64,000 bases of DNA from Leptotrichia sp. oral taxon 215 str. W9775 (lineage in GTDB: Bacteria > Fusobacteriota > Fusobacteriia > Fusobacteriales > Leptotrichiaceae): positions 1 to 64,000 of the forward strand of contig NZ_KI272836.1 in assembly GCF_000469505.1 (NCBI RefSeq). Reading direction: 5' to 3'. Below are positions 25,709 through 34,624 of this stretch, piece by piece. The notes beneath the pieces are model-generated. The model saw only the letters and a program-made list of their open reading frames with translations, was not told the DNA's origin and did not search any database. Position 1 is the stretch's first letter; each line of letters starts with the position of its first letter. The position numbers and the translations under genes are program-made.

Positions 25709-25969
25709 TTAGTATTCATAATGATTTGCACAGGCAATAACTACTATACTTGTTTCTGTCAGTTTATATATAAACCTGTGCTTATCTGTAATTCTTCTGC
25801 TCCAGTATCCACTCAGTTCATGCTTTAAAGGCTCTGGCTTCCCTATCCCTTCATTGCCATTCCTTTTGATGTCTTTTATTATTTCATTTATTTTTTTGAC
25901 CATTTTTTTATCCTGTTTCTGCCATTCTTCATATTGCCCCCATGCAATATCTGTCCATGTCAAATTCAT
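25709..25969 (-). CDS. yoeB: Type II toxin YoeB (Txe family mRNA interferase)
   Basis: 86-aa ribosome-dependent RNase. The residues known as catalytic in E. coli YoeB occur at the same positions: Glu46 (KPEPLKH), Arg65 (TDKHRF) and the C-terminal His83-Tyr84 (ANHYEY). The gene starts on the last base of the antitoxin stop, so translation is coupled. It looks intact. Confidence 0.95.
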   Translation of the reverse strand: MNLTWTDIAWGQYEEWQKQDKKMVKKINEIIKDIKRNGNEGIGKPEPLKHELSGYWSRRITDKHRFIYKLTETSIVVIACANHYEY

Positions 25970-26226
25970 TATTCCACCTCAATTATATCATGTATTTGTA
26001 CATTCCCCGCTTCCGCTTCCGCTTTACTTTTTAACAGCTCATTATAATATTTCTTATTTGACATAATATAAAGATTTTCCATCAAATTGTTATATTCCTC
26101 TTCACTCATCAGTACCACGTTTTTGTCATTTTTTCTTGTTATAATGACTGTTTCATAATCATCAGTTGCCTTATCACAATATTTTTTTAAATTGTTTCTC
26201 ACATTTGAATAATTTGTAGCTATCAT
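25969..26226 (-). CDS. yefM: Type II antitoxin YefM (Phd family)
   Basis: 85 aa. N-terminal Phd/YefM fold (TNYSNVRNNLKKYCDKAT, TRKNDKNVVLMSEEEYNNLMEN) with an acidic C-terminus that neutralises YoeB. ATG 26226 follows AGAGGTGATT. It represses its own operon together with the toxin; a TGTACA operator core is present in the promoter. Confidence 0.95.
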   Translation of the reverse strand: MIATNYSNVRNNLKKYCDKATDDYETVIITRKNDKNVVLMSEEEYNNLMENLYIMSNKKYYNELLKSKAEAEAGNVQIHDIIEVE

Positions 26227-26243
26227 ACTAATCACCTCTATTT

Positions 26244-26272
26244 ATTGTACAATATTTTTGACAAATTTTCAA
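26244..26272 (-). promoter_or_regulatory. yefM-yoeB promoter with TGTACA operator core
   Basis: Minus strand: TTGAAA (26272-26267), 17 bp, TACAAT (26249-26244). The -10 sits inside ATTGTACAAT, whose TGTACA core (26246-26251) is the motif bound by YefM in E. coli. Confidence 0.65.
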
Positions 26273-26336
26273 TTATAATTTCACTTTTTGCAATGAAAAA
26301 TGACATAATTTTTTTCATAACAGGACAGCTCCATTT

Positions 26337-27326
26337 CTATTCCTCTTCAGGATAGGTCATTCCCCATTCCTTACGTAATTTTGTCATAATATCCATAACA
26401 TCTATTGTATATTCCAGCTTCATTTTGTTAATTCCTGTTTTTACAGATTCCTCCATATTCTGAAGTTCATACTGAAGTGCATTTTCTGTCATTCCTGCTG
26501 TAATTTCTTCAATTTCACCAGTTTCGGTATAAACTATTTTAGCCTTATCAGCCCTTGGATATTCGGTAATTTCTATATACGCCTTCTCACATGCGATTAC
26601 AACTCTTTTCGGCTGTTTTGAATGAAGTGTAAGCGCTATTGTTGACATCTGCTGTTCCTTGTTCATCATAATTATACTTGCCTGTTCATCTACTCCTGTT
26701 GGTGCATACTTAACCTGTGAAAGCACATTATCAGGTTTTGAAGTCATAAACAGTCTTGTAATGGAAATAGCATAAACTCCTATATCAAGCAATGCCCCTC
26801 CTGCCAGATTTCTGTTGAAAAATCTGTTATTCATATCATATTCCTTGTAACTTCCAAAATTAACCTGTATCATTCTTACATCACCCAGTTTACCTGAGTT
26901 TACAATTTCTGAAAGTTCAGTATAAAGGGGCATATTGAAAATTGTCATTGCTTCTCCGAGAATAAGATTTTTTTCCTTTGCAATTTTTACTGCTTCTTCA
27001 AGTTCTTCGCTATTTAGTGTAATTGATTTTTCACATAATACGTGTTTCCCATTTTTAAGTGCTTCTATCATAAATTTTATATGTGTATTATGAGGAGTTG
27101 TAATGTAAATTATATCAGTTTCTTCATCTGTAAACATATCTTCTATTTTATCATAAACTTTTTCAACACCATATTTTTTGGCGAATTCCACAGCCTTACT
27201 ATGTGTCCTGTTTGCTACTGCATAAAGTTTCTTCCCCATTTTTTCAAGTGCCTGTGCCATTTCATTTGCAATTACGCCTGTTCCCAGAACAGCCCATTTT
27301 AATTCTTTTTCTATTTTTTCTTCCAC
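26337..27326 (-). CDS. Gfo/Idh/MocA-family NAD(P)-dependent oxidoreductase
   Basis: 329 aa. Seen: Rossmann motif VLGTGVIANEMAQALEKMG (Gly-x-Gly-x-x-Ala), the family's EKSITLN catalytic-Lys signature in CEKSI (about 98-102), and GGALLDIGVYAISITR. It resembles dihydrodiol/glucose-fructose-type dehydrogenases that act on sugar derivatives; the substrate is unknown. The start is GTG 27326 behind GGAG; the nearby ATG is out of frame. Single-gene unit. Confidence 0.87.
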   Translation of the reverse strand: MEEKIEKELKWAVLGTGVIANEMAQALEKMGKKLYAVANRTHSKAVEFAKKYGVEKVYDKIEDMFTDEETDIIYITTPHNTHIKFMIEALKNGKHVLCEKSITLNSEELEEAVKIAKEKNLILGEAMTIFNMPLYTELSEIVNSGKLGDVRMIQVNFGSYKEYDMNNRFFNRNLAGGALLDIGVYAISITRLFMTSKPDNVLSQVKYAPTGVDEQASIIMMNKEQQMSTIALTLHSKQPKRVVIACEKAYIEITEYPRADKAKIVYTETGEIEEITAGMTENALQYELQNMEESVKTGINKMKLEYTIDVMDIMTKLRKEWGMTYPEEE

Positions 27327-27493
27327 ATTTCTACTCTCCTTCCAACAAATTGCATCATATTAATTTCTATTTAATAAATTATATTACCATTTAATAATTA
27401 AGTCAAGGAAAGAGTACTAGTAAATCTAGTAAATAAGACCTTTGAATTTTTTATGATTCTTTGTTCATAACATAAATATTTTAAATAAAAATA

Positions 27494-27537
27494 TCAGTTA
27501 TCACTTTTTTAATTTCAATGCGATAACTGAAGTTTTC
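27494..27537. terminator. Hairpin upstream of the Gfo/Idh gene, behind the 27544 gene
   Basis: CAGTTATC and GATAACTG arms with a 19-nt loop; T-rich on both sides. It best serves as terminator for the leftward gene that ends at 27544. Confidence 0.6.
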
Positions 27538-27543
27538 ACTCAT

Positions 27544-27945
27544 TTAAGCAGAATAAAATTCACAAATATTTCTATTTTTAGAAGTATCGTATAAAGAAAA
27601 TTTCACTTTATTTTTTTTACCAATTTTATAATTAAATCTGTAACTTGAAAACTTTTGTGATTTTTTATTTAAATTAGTAAAATAGAAATATTGTTCTTTT
27701 TCATTTATCGCAAGACTAAATTCTCCAAGTTCAACTTCATCAGGTCCGTTTTTTGTAATATTATTAAATGAATTAAATGTGGCACTGTATTTATCCGGAG
27801 CACTTTTTGAAATAAAAAGATTAATTAACTGTGCATCATTAAGATTATGGCAAACCCATCTTATACCGGATAACTTGTCCAAAACAGTATTAGAAAATCC
27901 CAAAATAGAAAATAAAAGAAAGAACATAAAAATAAATTTTTTCAT
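27544..27945 (-). CDS. Small secreted protein of unknown function (133 aa)
   Basis: Not recognised. Seen: signal peptide (MKKFIFMFFLLFSILGFSNT), then a beta-rich domain with IRWVCHNLNDAQLINLF and a final CEFYSA; the two Cys could form a disulfide. Probably periplasmic. AGGAGATGA precedes the ATG. No related gene next to it. Confidence 0.65.
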   Translation of the reverse strand: MKKFIFMFFLLFSILGFSNTVLDKLSGIRWVCHNLNDAQLINLFISKSAPDKYSATFNSFNNITKNGPDEVELGEFSLAINEKEQYFYFTNLNKKSQKFSSYRFNYKIGKKNKVKFSLYDTSKNRNICEFYSA

Positions 27946-28079
27946 TATATCATCTCCTAAAATAATTTTGCTTAATTTTATAATATTTAATAAAAAAAAT
28001 CAAGTTTTTTAATTTAATTCATCTATAATAAAAGTTGTAAAATAAAGTGTCACTATATGGAAAAAAAATAATTTTCAGT

Positions 28080-29351
28080 TTATCTTTTCAACTGATATTT
28101 TACTGAACGCCCTTTTCCTACCTGCTCAACAATACTTTTCTCAATTAAACCATTTATCGATCTTATAACTTTTGATTTACTATATTCACTTAATTCTTCG
28201 ATTTCTTTTCTACTTAATTTTTCATGCTTTTTAAGAATTTCAAAAACTTTTACTTCACCGTTAACTAAATTACTTGGAACTGTTTCAATTATTGGTAAAG
28301 TTATTCTTATGCTATTTTCATATATCTCAAAAGACGGTTTTACAAAATTTTCCCTGTATTCATATTTTATTCTTTTTATTCCTGTTCCAAATTTTTCAAT
28401 TATTCCTAGTCTATAAAAAATATTTGCTATTATGGGATTTCTTAAAACTGAAACATATCCTCTCATATATTCATCTTCAGACATTCCTGAAGGTAAACTT
28501 CCTGGTGATATAATTTCAATTTTATCATTTGACATTACTATTTTTATATTCGCATTTATATCCCACAATCTATGAACTATTGCATTTGCAACAGATTCCC
28601 TGAAAGCTTCTTTTGAAATTTTTTCTTTTGTTACACGCTCAGCTCCCACTATTTCTTCATATTCATAATATCTTTCAAATGTACTGATTGCGTCAGAATA
28701 TTGTTCAAGTATGGATTTTCTTTCAATATTTTCCCTAAATAATATTTTATTTATATTTTCACCTAAAACTACTATATCAATTCCAGAAAATTTTCTATTA
28801 TTATTGTCTGCAAAAAGTTCAGCAGCTATATTAAATTTTTTATTTTCATATAAATTCAATGTTTTTAATATATCCAGGTTCAGTTCTTTTATTCCTACTA
28901 TTTCTTTTAATTTTTTTTCTAAAAACTTAAATTCTAATTTTTCGTTTTCTATTTTAATTGCTTCATAATCTAGATTACTTCCCTGTAATATCATCCTGTT
29001 CAATTCAACTATGTCTACTTCAACTGTTGATGTATCATTTCTTTTATAGGCTTTACCATTGTAATAATATGGCGGAAAATCCCCTTTTTTCACATTTAAG
29101 ACAATACAACTTTTTCCTTCTATTTTTTCAATATCTAATGTATATTCCGGCTTAGGTTTTATACTGTCGTTAATGGTGTTTTCTATATTAAGTTTATTTT
29201 CTGTCACTTTTTCCAGCCCTATAATTTCTCCATTATCGTTTATCCCAAAAATTATTTTTCCATCTTTATAATTAGAATAAGCAGAAACTGTTTTCAAATA
29301 ACTTTTACTTATTTTTTCCTTAAATTCTATTTCTTTGCTCTCTTTTCTCAT
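28080..29351 (-). CDS. AlbA_2 / ATP-binding / winged-helix regulator-like protein
   Basis: 423 aa. Domains: N-terminal AlbA_2 (Schlafen-like, DUF4062-independent) about 1-120 with FGINDNGEIIGLE and YKRNDTSTVEV; a RecG-like HATPase_c_4 region about 245-350 with FRESVANAIVHR, EIISPGSLPSG and LGIIEKFGTGIKRI; a C-terminal winged helix (LSRKEIEELSEYSKSKVIRSI). Such proteins are widespread and mostly uncharacterised. An operator-like cluster over its promoter suggests autoregulation. Not a RecG helicase. Confidence 0.82.
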   Translation of the reverse strand: MRKESKEIEFKEKISKSYLKTVSAYSNYKDGKIIFGINDNGEIIGLEKVTENKLNIENTINDSIKPKPEYTLDIEKIEGKSCIVLNVKKGDFPPYYYNGKAYKRNDTSTVEVDIVELNRMILQGSNLDYEAIKIENEKLEFKFLEKKLKEIVGIKELNLDILKTLNLYENKKFNIAAELFADNNNRKFSGIDIVVLGENINKILFRENIERKSILEQYSDAISTFERYYEYEEIVGAERVTKEKISKEAFRESVANAIVHRLWDINANIKIVMSNDKIEIISPGSLPSGMSEDEYMRGYVSVLRNPIIANIFYRLGIIEKFGTGIKRIKYEYRENFVKPSFEIYENSIRITLPIIETVPSNLVNGEVKVFEILKKHEKLSRKEIEELSEYSKSKVIRSINGLIEKSIVEQVGKGRSVKYQLKR

Positions 29352-29401
29352 ATAAACCCTCCATTTATATAATCTACTTAAAACAATATTTTTACAAATT
29401 A

Positions 29402-29476
29402 ATTATACTTCATTTTTATCACTTTTGCAACGAAAAACTTTTCGTTCCATTTTTCGTTTCATTTTGCAACGAAAAA
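29402..29476 (-). promoter_or_regulatory. AlbA_2 gene promoter with four AACGAAAA half-sites
   Basis: Minus strand: TTGCAA (29430-29425), 17 bp, TATAAT (29407-29402). Half-sites AACGAAAA lie forward at 29429 and 29468 and inverted at 29439 and 29451, and TTTTGCAACGAAAAA occurs twice (29423 and 29462). The first overlaps the -35, as expected for self-repression. Confidence 0.68.
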
Positions 29477-29507
29477 AATACGCCAAATTTATGACGTATT
29501 TTAATAT

Positions 29508-29640
29508 TTATTCTTTTTCTTTTCTATACTGCAATACTGTTTTCCCTATCCATCCTTTAAATGCACGATAAAACGATGAAAGTTCCGTATATCCAACCAG
29601 ATAGGCTATTTCATCAATTAAAAGTTCCTTTTCTTCTTTT
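29508..29640 (-). pseudogene. Remnant of an AraC-family regulator (last helix-turn-helix)
   Basis: The last 37 residues read LLIDEIAYLVGYTELSSFYR, then AFKGWIGKTVLQYRKEKE, the C-terminal HTH of AraC regulators with SSFYRAFK in the recognition helix. Everything before is missing, and the frame runs into the end of the TMEM175 gene, which it overlaps in another frame. Apparently left by a deletion that joined the two genes. Confidence 0.7.
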
Positions 29641-30207
29641 TGCCGCCTTATATTGTGCGGGAAGTACAATTCCAAGTAAAGTAATATAAACACTTATCAT
29701 CATTGCAGGCGGATAAAATATACACGATATTATTAACCCAATTATTTTTATACTTATATTAACTTTTATCCATCTTATCATTGTTTTTAATGATTCCTGC
29801 GATTCTTTATCATGTTTATTTACCTTTTCTATCAGATACAACGAAATTATATTGCAGAATGTAACAGCCAGAACTATTACCCCATAAAATCCTTGCGCTA
29901 CACTACTGTTATAATATAAAGTGACAAAAGAAGTTACATATGGAAAAAACGAGGAAAAGAAAAGTAGTACTACATTTACCCAGACAATTGATGGTGTAAT
30001 ATATTTTATTTTATGCCATTCATTATGCAGATTTACCCACATTGTTCCAAGCCAGAAAAATGAAAGCGTATATGCAAAAAAATCTACTCTCAGATTCCAA
30101 AGTGCTTTTAAAGTTGCTGTTTCAGGTTTTTTCAGTTCTAATATAAGAATTGTCATAATAATTGCAAGTACAGCATCCATAAAAGCTGCCAATCTTTCTT
30201 TATTCAT
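29614..30207 (-). CDS. TMEM175-family (DUF1211) membrane protein
   Basis: 197 aa, about six membrane segments. N-terminal signature ERLAAFMDAVLAIIMTILIL is a variant of the RxxxFSDGVxAI motif of the bacterial TMEM175 potassium channels. ATG 30207 follows GGAG. The last residues (QYKAAKRRKGTFN) overlap the AraC remnant, so the C-terminus may be altered. Confidence 0.8.
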   Translation of the reverse strand: MNKERLAAFMDAVLAIIMTILILELKKPETATLKALWNLRVDFFAYTLSFFWLGTMWVNLHNEWHKIKYITPSIVWVNVVLLFFSSFFPYVTSFVTLYYNSSVAQGFYGVIVLAVTFCNIISLYLIEKVNKHDKESQESLKTMIRWIKVNISIKIIGLIISCIFYPPAMMISVYITLLGIVLPAQYKAAKRRKGTFN

Positions 30208-30388
30208 AGTTAAACTCCATTCCATGATTTTATAATAATACAATTATATCATAAATCAGTAAGGAATTTAAATTTTTAGTTTTTCATATATAATCTCCTT
30301 CATTTTCTTATTTTTATTTCCTTATCTTTATATATAGTTATAATACTAAAATTTAAGATAAAAGTACAATACCGTTTAGAAAATGTGC

Positions 30389-30394
30389 TATAAT
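30389..30394 (+). promoter_or_regulatory. Extended -10 of the lysR-type gene
   Basis: TGCTATAAT within AAATGTGCTATAATT, the same 15 bases as in the livJ promoter. Confidence 0.6.
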
Positions 30395-30436
30395 TAAAAT
30401 GCATACTAGAAATAAAAATTATATAAGGTGATTAAT

Positions 30437-31288
30437 ATGATAGAATTGGAACAACTAAAACAGCTTATTGCGTTTGCAACATATGGAACATTATCAAAAG
30501 CTGCTGAAGAATTGTATATTTCACAGCCTGCCCTTTCCCGTTCGATACAAAAGCTGGAAAAAACTTTGGGGGTTGAACTTTTTGACAGGAAAAAAAATAA
30601 GATGGAATTAAATGAAAATGGAAAAACTGTTATCCAGTACGCAGAAAAAATACTTAATCTTGTAGATCAAATGGAAGAAAAAGTTAATAAAAATAATCTG
30701 GTTCAAAATAATTTTTCAATTGGTTCATGTGCTCCGGCTCCATTGTGGGATATGATTTCATTATTTGGAAGATTTTATCCTGAAAAATATATTCTTCATA
30801 AAATAGAAAATAATCTTCAGTTATTTGAAAAACTTAAAAATGGCAGTTATCAGATGATCATACTTTCTGAACCTGTTGATAATTCTGAATTTTTCTGCAT
30901 AAAATACAAAACTGAACAATTATTTTTATCAGTTCCTTTGCAGCATCCACTGGCTAAAAAGAAGGAAATACATTTTTCAGATATTACAGATGACAGAATG
31001 CTCTTATTCAATCCAATAGGAATATGGAAGGATGTAGTTTTAGAAAAAATGCCTAATATGAACTTTCTTATCCAAAGTGACAGGATTATTTATCAGGAAT
31101 TAGCTAAAATGCAAAATTTACTACATTTCCGTTCAAATTTCACACTTGAACGTGAAGACAATTTCAAAAATAATATTTCAATTCCGATTATTGATAAAGA
31201 AGCAAAAATGACTTTCTACTGTGTCTGTAAGAAAAATATAAAAAATGAAATTGAGAAACTTTTTGATAGTTTTAGTAAAAATTCTTAA
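30437..31288 (+). CDS. LysR-family transcriptional regulator
   Basis: 283 aa. N-terminal winged helix (ELEQLKQLIAFATYGTLSKA, ISQPALSRSIQKLEKTLGVE, LFDRKKNKMELNENG) and a C-terminal periplasmic-binding-like effector domain. ATG 30437 follows AAGGTG; a GTG at 30428 overlaps that site. It is convergent with the aldo/keto reductase remnant and divergent from TMEM175, so its target is not evident. Confidence 0.9.
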   Translation: MIELEQLKQLIAFATYGTLSKAAEELYISQPALSRSIQKLEKTLGVELFDRKKNKMELNENGKTVIQYAEKILNLVDQMEEKVNKNNLVQNNFSIGSCAPAPLWDMISLFGRFYPEKYILHKIENNLQLFEKLKNGSYQMIILSEPVDNSEFFCIKYKTEQLFLSVPLQHPLAKKKEIHFSDITDDRMLLFNPIGIWKDVVLEKMPNMNFLIQSDRIIYQELAKMQNLLHFRSNFTLEREDNFKNNISIPIIDKEAKMTFYCVCKKNIKNEIEKLFDSFSKNS

Positions 31289-31293
31289 AAAAT

Positions 31294-31324
31294 AAGAGGG
31301 AAGAAATCTCCCTCGTATTTTTAT
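31294..31324. terminator. Bidirectional terminator between lysR and the aldo/keto reductase
   Basis: GAGGGA-N6-TCCCTC stem with T-rich flanks on both sides. Confidence 0.75.
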
Positions 31325-32166
31325 TATTTCCTTCCATTAAGCCATTTTACTATTTCTACATCATCATGGTTTAAAAATAAACTTTCCTTTTTATCAAGTT
31401 CAGATATTTTCTCCATATCCTCACTGTTCAATTTAAAATCAAATACATTAAAATTTTCTTCAATTCTTTCTTTTCTGACTGATTTTGGTATTACAACTAC
31501 ATCTCTTTGAATTAGCCATCTTAAAATTACCTGAGCCACAGATTTATTGTATTTTTTACCAATTTCAGACAAAATTTCATTTGTAAATATTCCATTTTTC
31601 CCTTCTGCAAAAGGTCCCCATGATTCTATTTGAACCCCATATTCCTTCATTATTTCATTTGCTTTAACCTGCTGATTGAAAGGATGTGTTTCCACCTGAT
31701 TTACAGCTGGCACTACTTCATTATTCATAATAAAATCAACCAGTCTGTCAGGATAGAAGTTACTTACACCAATTGCTTTTATTTTCCCTTCCTTATACAG
31801 CTCTGTCATCGCTCTCCAAGCTCCATATACATCATTAAATGGCTGATGTATCAGATATAAATCAATATATTCCAAATCCAATTTTTTTAAAGAAGTTTCA
31901 AATGCCAATTTTGCCTTTTCATAATTTGCATCACTTACCCATCATTTTGTTGTAACAAAAATTTCTTCTCTAGGTATACCGCTTCTTTTTATAGCTCTTC
32001 CCACAGCTTCTTCATTTCTGTAGGACGCAGCTGTATCAATTAATCTATATCCTGCTTTTAACGCATTGTAAACCGCTTCCTCACATTCTTTCATATCATC
32101 AATTTGAAATACTCCGAATCCTAATATAGGCATTTTTACTCCATTGTTTAAAGTTACGTATTTCAT
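31324..32166 (-). pseudogene. Aldo/keto reductase interrupted by one in-frame TGA
   Basis: Two halves in the same frame: MKYVTLNNGVKMPILGFGVF...REEIFVTTK, stop (31942-31944), WVSDANYEKAKLAFETSLKK...WLNGRK. The 280-residue product would be a complete AKR5-type reductase (DTAASYRNE with catalytic Tyr, GVSNFYPD, IPKSVRKERI). The family has Leu (TTA) at the stop position, so a single T-to-G change explains it. A start ATG inside the second half (31908) would lack the N-terminal part of the barrel. Could be a real nonsense mutation or a sequencing error. Confidence 0.85.
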
Positions 32167-32329
32167 AATATTTCCTCCTAATTTTTATATGTCATTTTTT
32201 AATTACAGTTACACTACCAATCTTCTTGAACATATTTTACAAAAAAATTTTTCTAAAGTACAATATCAATTTCGTAATCCACTATAACCAAAATGCATAG
32301 CTTTAGTTATTTTTTATTTCAATTAAATA

Positions 32330-32413
32330 CTATTTATTACTTCCTGATGATAACCAACTGTAACAAATAGCCGCTAAAGCTCCACCAATAACAAAATTTG
32401 CAGTAAATATCAA
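32330..32413 (-). CDS. Possible 27-aa membrane peptide
   Basis: A TTG-started short frame encoding about one hydrophobic helix (TANFVIGGALAAICYSWLSS) and a polar end. It lies directly behind the 453-aa gene on the same strand. No good ribosome site; it may be chance or the tail of a lost gene. Confidence 0.2.
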   Translation of the reverse strand: MIFTANFVIGGALAAICYSWLSSGSNK

Positions 32414-32426
32414 AACATTTATATTT

Positions 32427-33788
32427 CTATTTTTCCCAGTAGGAATCTATAATTTTCAAAATAGGATCATTTATATCTTCATTTTGAACTATATAATCAA
32501 TAAAAACTTGTTCAATTTCAGGATTATCTTTTATCTTGACTAAAAACTCATACATTAATACTTTCAATGCATTAGATATTTTATGCTTTAAAGAAGCTCT
32601 GGCATACTTAATTATAAATTCCTGAGCTTTTTTCTTATCTGAAAATTCTAAGTTATGTATAATTATCCGTACTTTTCTTTGACTTTCCCTGTCAAATTTT
32701 TTCAAATAATATTCCATTAAATCATCTGTTATTTCCATTTTTTCATAAACCAAGTCATTTACTATAGTTGCATATTTTATTAAATCAGGAAATTTCTTTA
32801 CTGATTCGATATACTCCTCTTCCCATTCTCTTTTATTCACACAGCCTTCTTCTATATCTACACTTTTAGCAGGATTGTTTCTTTCAATTTTTGCCAATTT
32901 TCTATATTTATCAGAAATTTTATCTCCTTCAATTTCTCTTCCTAAAAATCTTAAATAATTCTTTTTATAATAATCTCTGTAGCTTTCTCCTTTTATAATC
33001 AATAAACATTTTAGAGGTTTCCCGAGCAAAGCAGATGCACATGCTTTATGATGACCATCAATTACAAAATTTATAAATTCACCAAAATTATATACAATTG
33101 CTCTTGGTTCATCATTGTCACTGTTTTTAAATTTTTCAATATAATAATCTACTCTTTCTTTATTATAACAATCTGTTGTCTGTGTCGGATAAAGATAGAC
33201 AGGCTGACCAAATACATAATAATCATCGCCGTATTCATGTGAAAATACAAGTGCTGTTGCAGAATAATCTTTTAATTTGTTGGAAATATCCCAATAAAAG
33301 TTTTTTTCTCCATCTGTTGGATAACATTCTGCATCTGCAATCAGATAAAAACCTGTTTCAAAAAGTTTAAGCAAAGGTTCTATTGTTTTTATGGATTCCT
33401 CAAGTGAAATAAAGTTAGAATTAATTTCCTTCTGTATTTTTTTCAGTTCTTCGCAATCCGCATTTTCTATTCCATACCCACTTGCCAATACGGAACTGCA
33501 AGTCTGACAATATGGCGAATTAATCTGAACAAGAGGAATATCATTAAGTCTTATATTCGTTGAACACCCATATTCAGATCTATTATTAACAAGTTTCCCT
33601 GCACCATTAACATAGACTACTTTTGCTTCCTTAATATTAATCATTTCAGATACATCTACTTCTATATCAGTTAATTCAACAGATAATTTATTTTTATTTT
33701 CTACAAAACTCATAACTGATTTTAATAATCTACTCCACAATGTTTTTGACCCGTAAATCAATTTATTCTTATTTTTTATAATACTCAT
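32427..33788 (-). CDS. Unrecognised 453-aa protein with CxxC and ParB-like DGHHK motif
   Basis: No family recognised. Seen: SPYCQTCSSVLASGYG (Cys94 and Cys97, zinc or redox pair), further Cys residues, then FVIDGHHKACASALLGKP (about 242-259), like the DGHHR-type motif of ParB/sulfiredoxin-fold NTP-binding domains; an all-helical Lys/Glu-rich C-terminal half (about 300-453). No signal peptide or membrane segment. ATG 33788 follows AGAGGG; an ATG at 33845 is too close to its purine run. It forms an operon with the GntR gene 60 nt upstream. Confidence 0.75.
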   Translation of the reverse strand: MSIIKNKNKLIYGSKTLWSRLLKSVMSFVENKNKLSVELTDIEVDVSEMINIKEAKVVYVNGAGKLVNNRSEYGCSTNIRLNDIPLVQINSPYCQTCSSVLASGYGIENADCEELKKIQKEINSNFISLEESIKTIEPLLKLFETGFYLIADAECYPTDGEKNFYWDISNKLKDYSATALVFSHEYGDDYYVFGQPVYLYPTQTTDCYNKERVDYYIEKFKNSDNDEPRAIVYNFGEFINFVIDGHHKACASALLGKPLKCLLIIKGESYRDYYKKNYLRFLGREIEGDKISDKYRKLAKIERNNPAKSVDIEEGCVNKREWEEEYIESVKKFPDLIKYATIVNDLVYEKMEITDDLMEYYLKKFDRESQRKVRIIIHNLEFSDKKKAQEFIIKYARASLKHKISNALKVLMYEFLVKIKDNPEIEQVFIDYIVQNEDINDPILKIIDSYWEK

Positions 33789-33848
33789 AACTATCCCTCT
33801 AATATCTAATTTTTCCCCCTTGTAAATATCATTCTTCCACAACATCCC

Positions 33849-34556
33849 CTATCTTTTTGCAATTGCTGTAAAAGTAAATTCATCAGGATGATAAGTTATT
33901 GTTTCATATTGAAAAAGATTTCCATTAGATAAATAGGCATGTGTATCTATAACAACAACTCTGTCGATATTTTCAAGATTTATATAATTCTTCTCTTCAT
34001 CTGTACTTTTTCTGAATTTTATTTCTCTTTGGGAATAGGATATTTTTAATTTTAATTCCTTTTCCAAATATTCATATATAGATTTTTTTGCAATTTCTTC
34101 ACTTAAAAAAGGTACTATTCTTCTATCAAAATACGAAGTTGCCAGCTGTACAACCTTGCCATTTAAGGAATATGTACGTACAACTTTATAAAAATCCGCT
34201 TCCTTTGAAACATGAAATTTCTCCATGAGTTCTTCCATTCCCTGAACTATATATAGACTTATCAGATTTGTTTTAACATCTATATTCTTAATTTTATTAA
34301 GTTCCTGAAAAGTCTGTATTGATGTCAGGGAAATATTTTTCAAATCCCCTTTCTCTAAAACAAACGACCTTTTCCCTTTTATTTTTTGAATATATCCTTC
34401 ATTTTCAAGCATTGACAGGGCTTTTCTTACAGTAAGCACCGAACAGGAATAGTCATTGGCTAAATCAGCTTCTTTTTTCAAATAATTTCCTGGCTTAATT
34501 TCTTCATTTTTTATAAGTTCTTTTATACTTTGATAAACTTCTTTGTATTTATTCAT
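33849..34556 (-). CDS. GntR-family regulator, HutC/UTRA type
   Basis: 235 aa. N-terminal winged helix (LKKEADLANDYSCSVLTVRKALSMLENEGYI) and a UTRA effector domain (from about 80; VVRTYSLNGKVVQLATSYFDRR). UTRA domains usually bind sugars or amino-sugar phosphates. ATG 34556 follows AAAGGT. Divergent from an SDR gene, with a 10-bp-arm dyad between them: probably controls both transcripts. Confidence 0.87.
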   Translation of the reverse strand: MNKYKEVYQSIKELIKNEEIKPGNYLKKEADLANDYSCSVLTVRKALSMLENEGYIQKIKGKRSFVLEKGDLKNISLTSIQTFQELNKIKNIDVKTNLISLYIVQGMEELMEKFHVSKEADFYKVVRTYSLNGKVVQLATSYFDRRIVPFLSEEIAKKSIYEYLEKELKLKISYSQREIKFRKSTDEEKNYINLENIDRVVVIDTHAYLSNGNLFQYETITYHPDEFTFTAIAKR

Positions 34557-34624
34557 ATTTATACCTTTCATAAATAATTTTATATATTATACCTTAAAAT
34601 ATTAATAATAACAATTTATTTTTA

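Noticed and set aside
28080..29351. RecG-type DNA helicase
   Set aside because: Only the RecG-like ATP-binding C-terminal region and AlbA_2 are present; helicase motifs are absent.
31942..31944. UGA read-through or recoding in the aldo/keto reductase
   Set aside because: No selenocysteine or Trp expected there (family Leu), and TGA ends normal genes in this window; a nonsense mutation is simpler.
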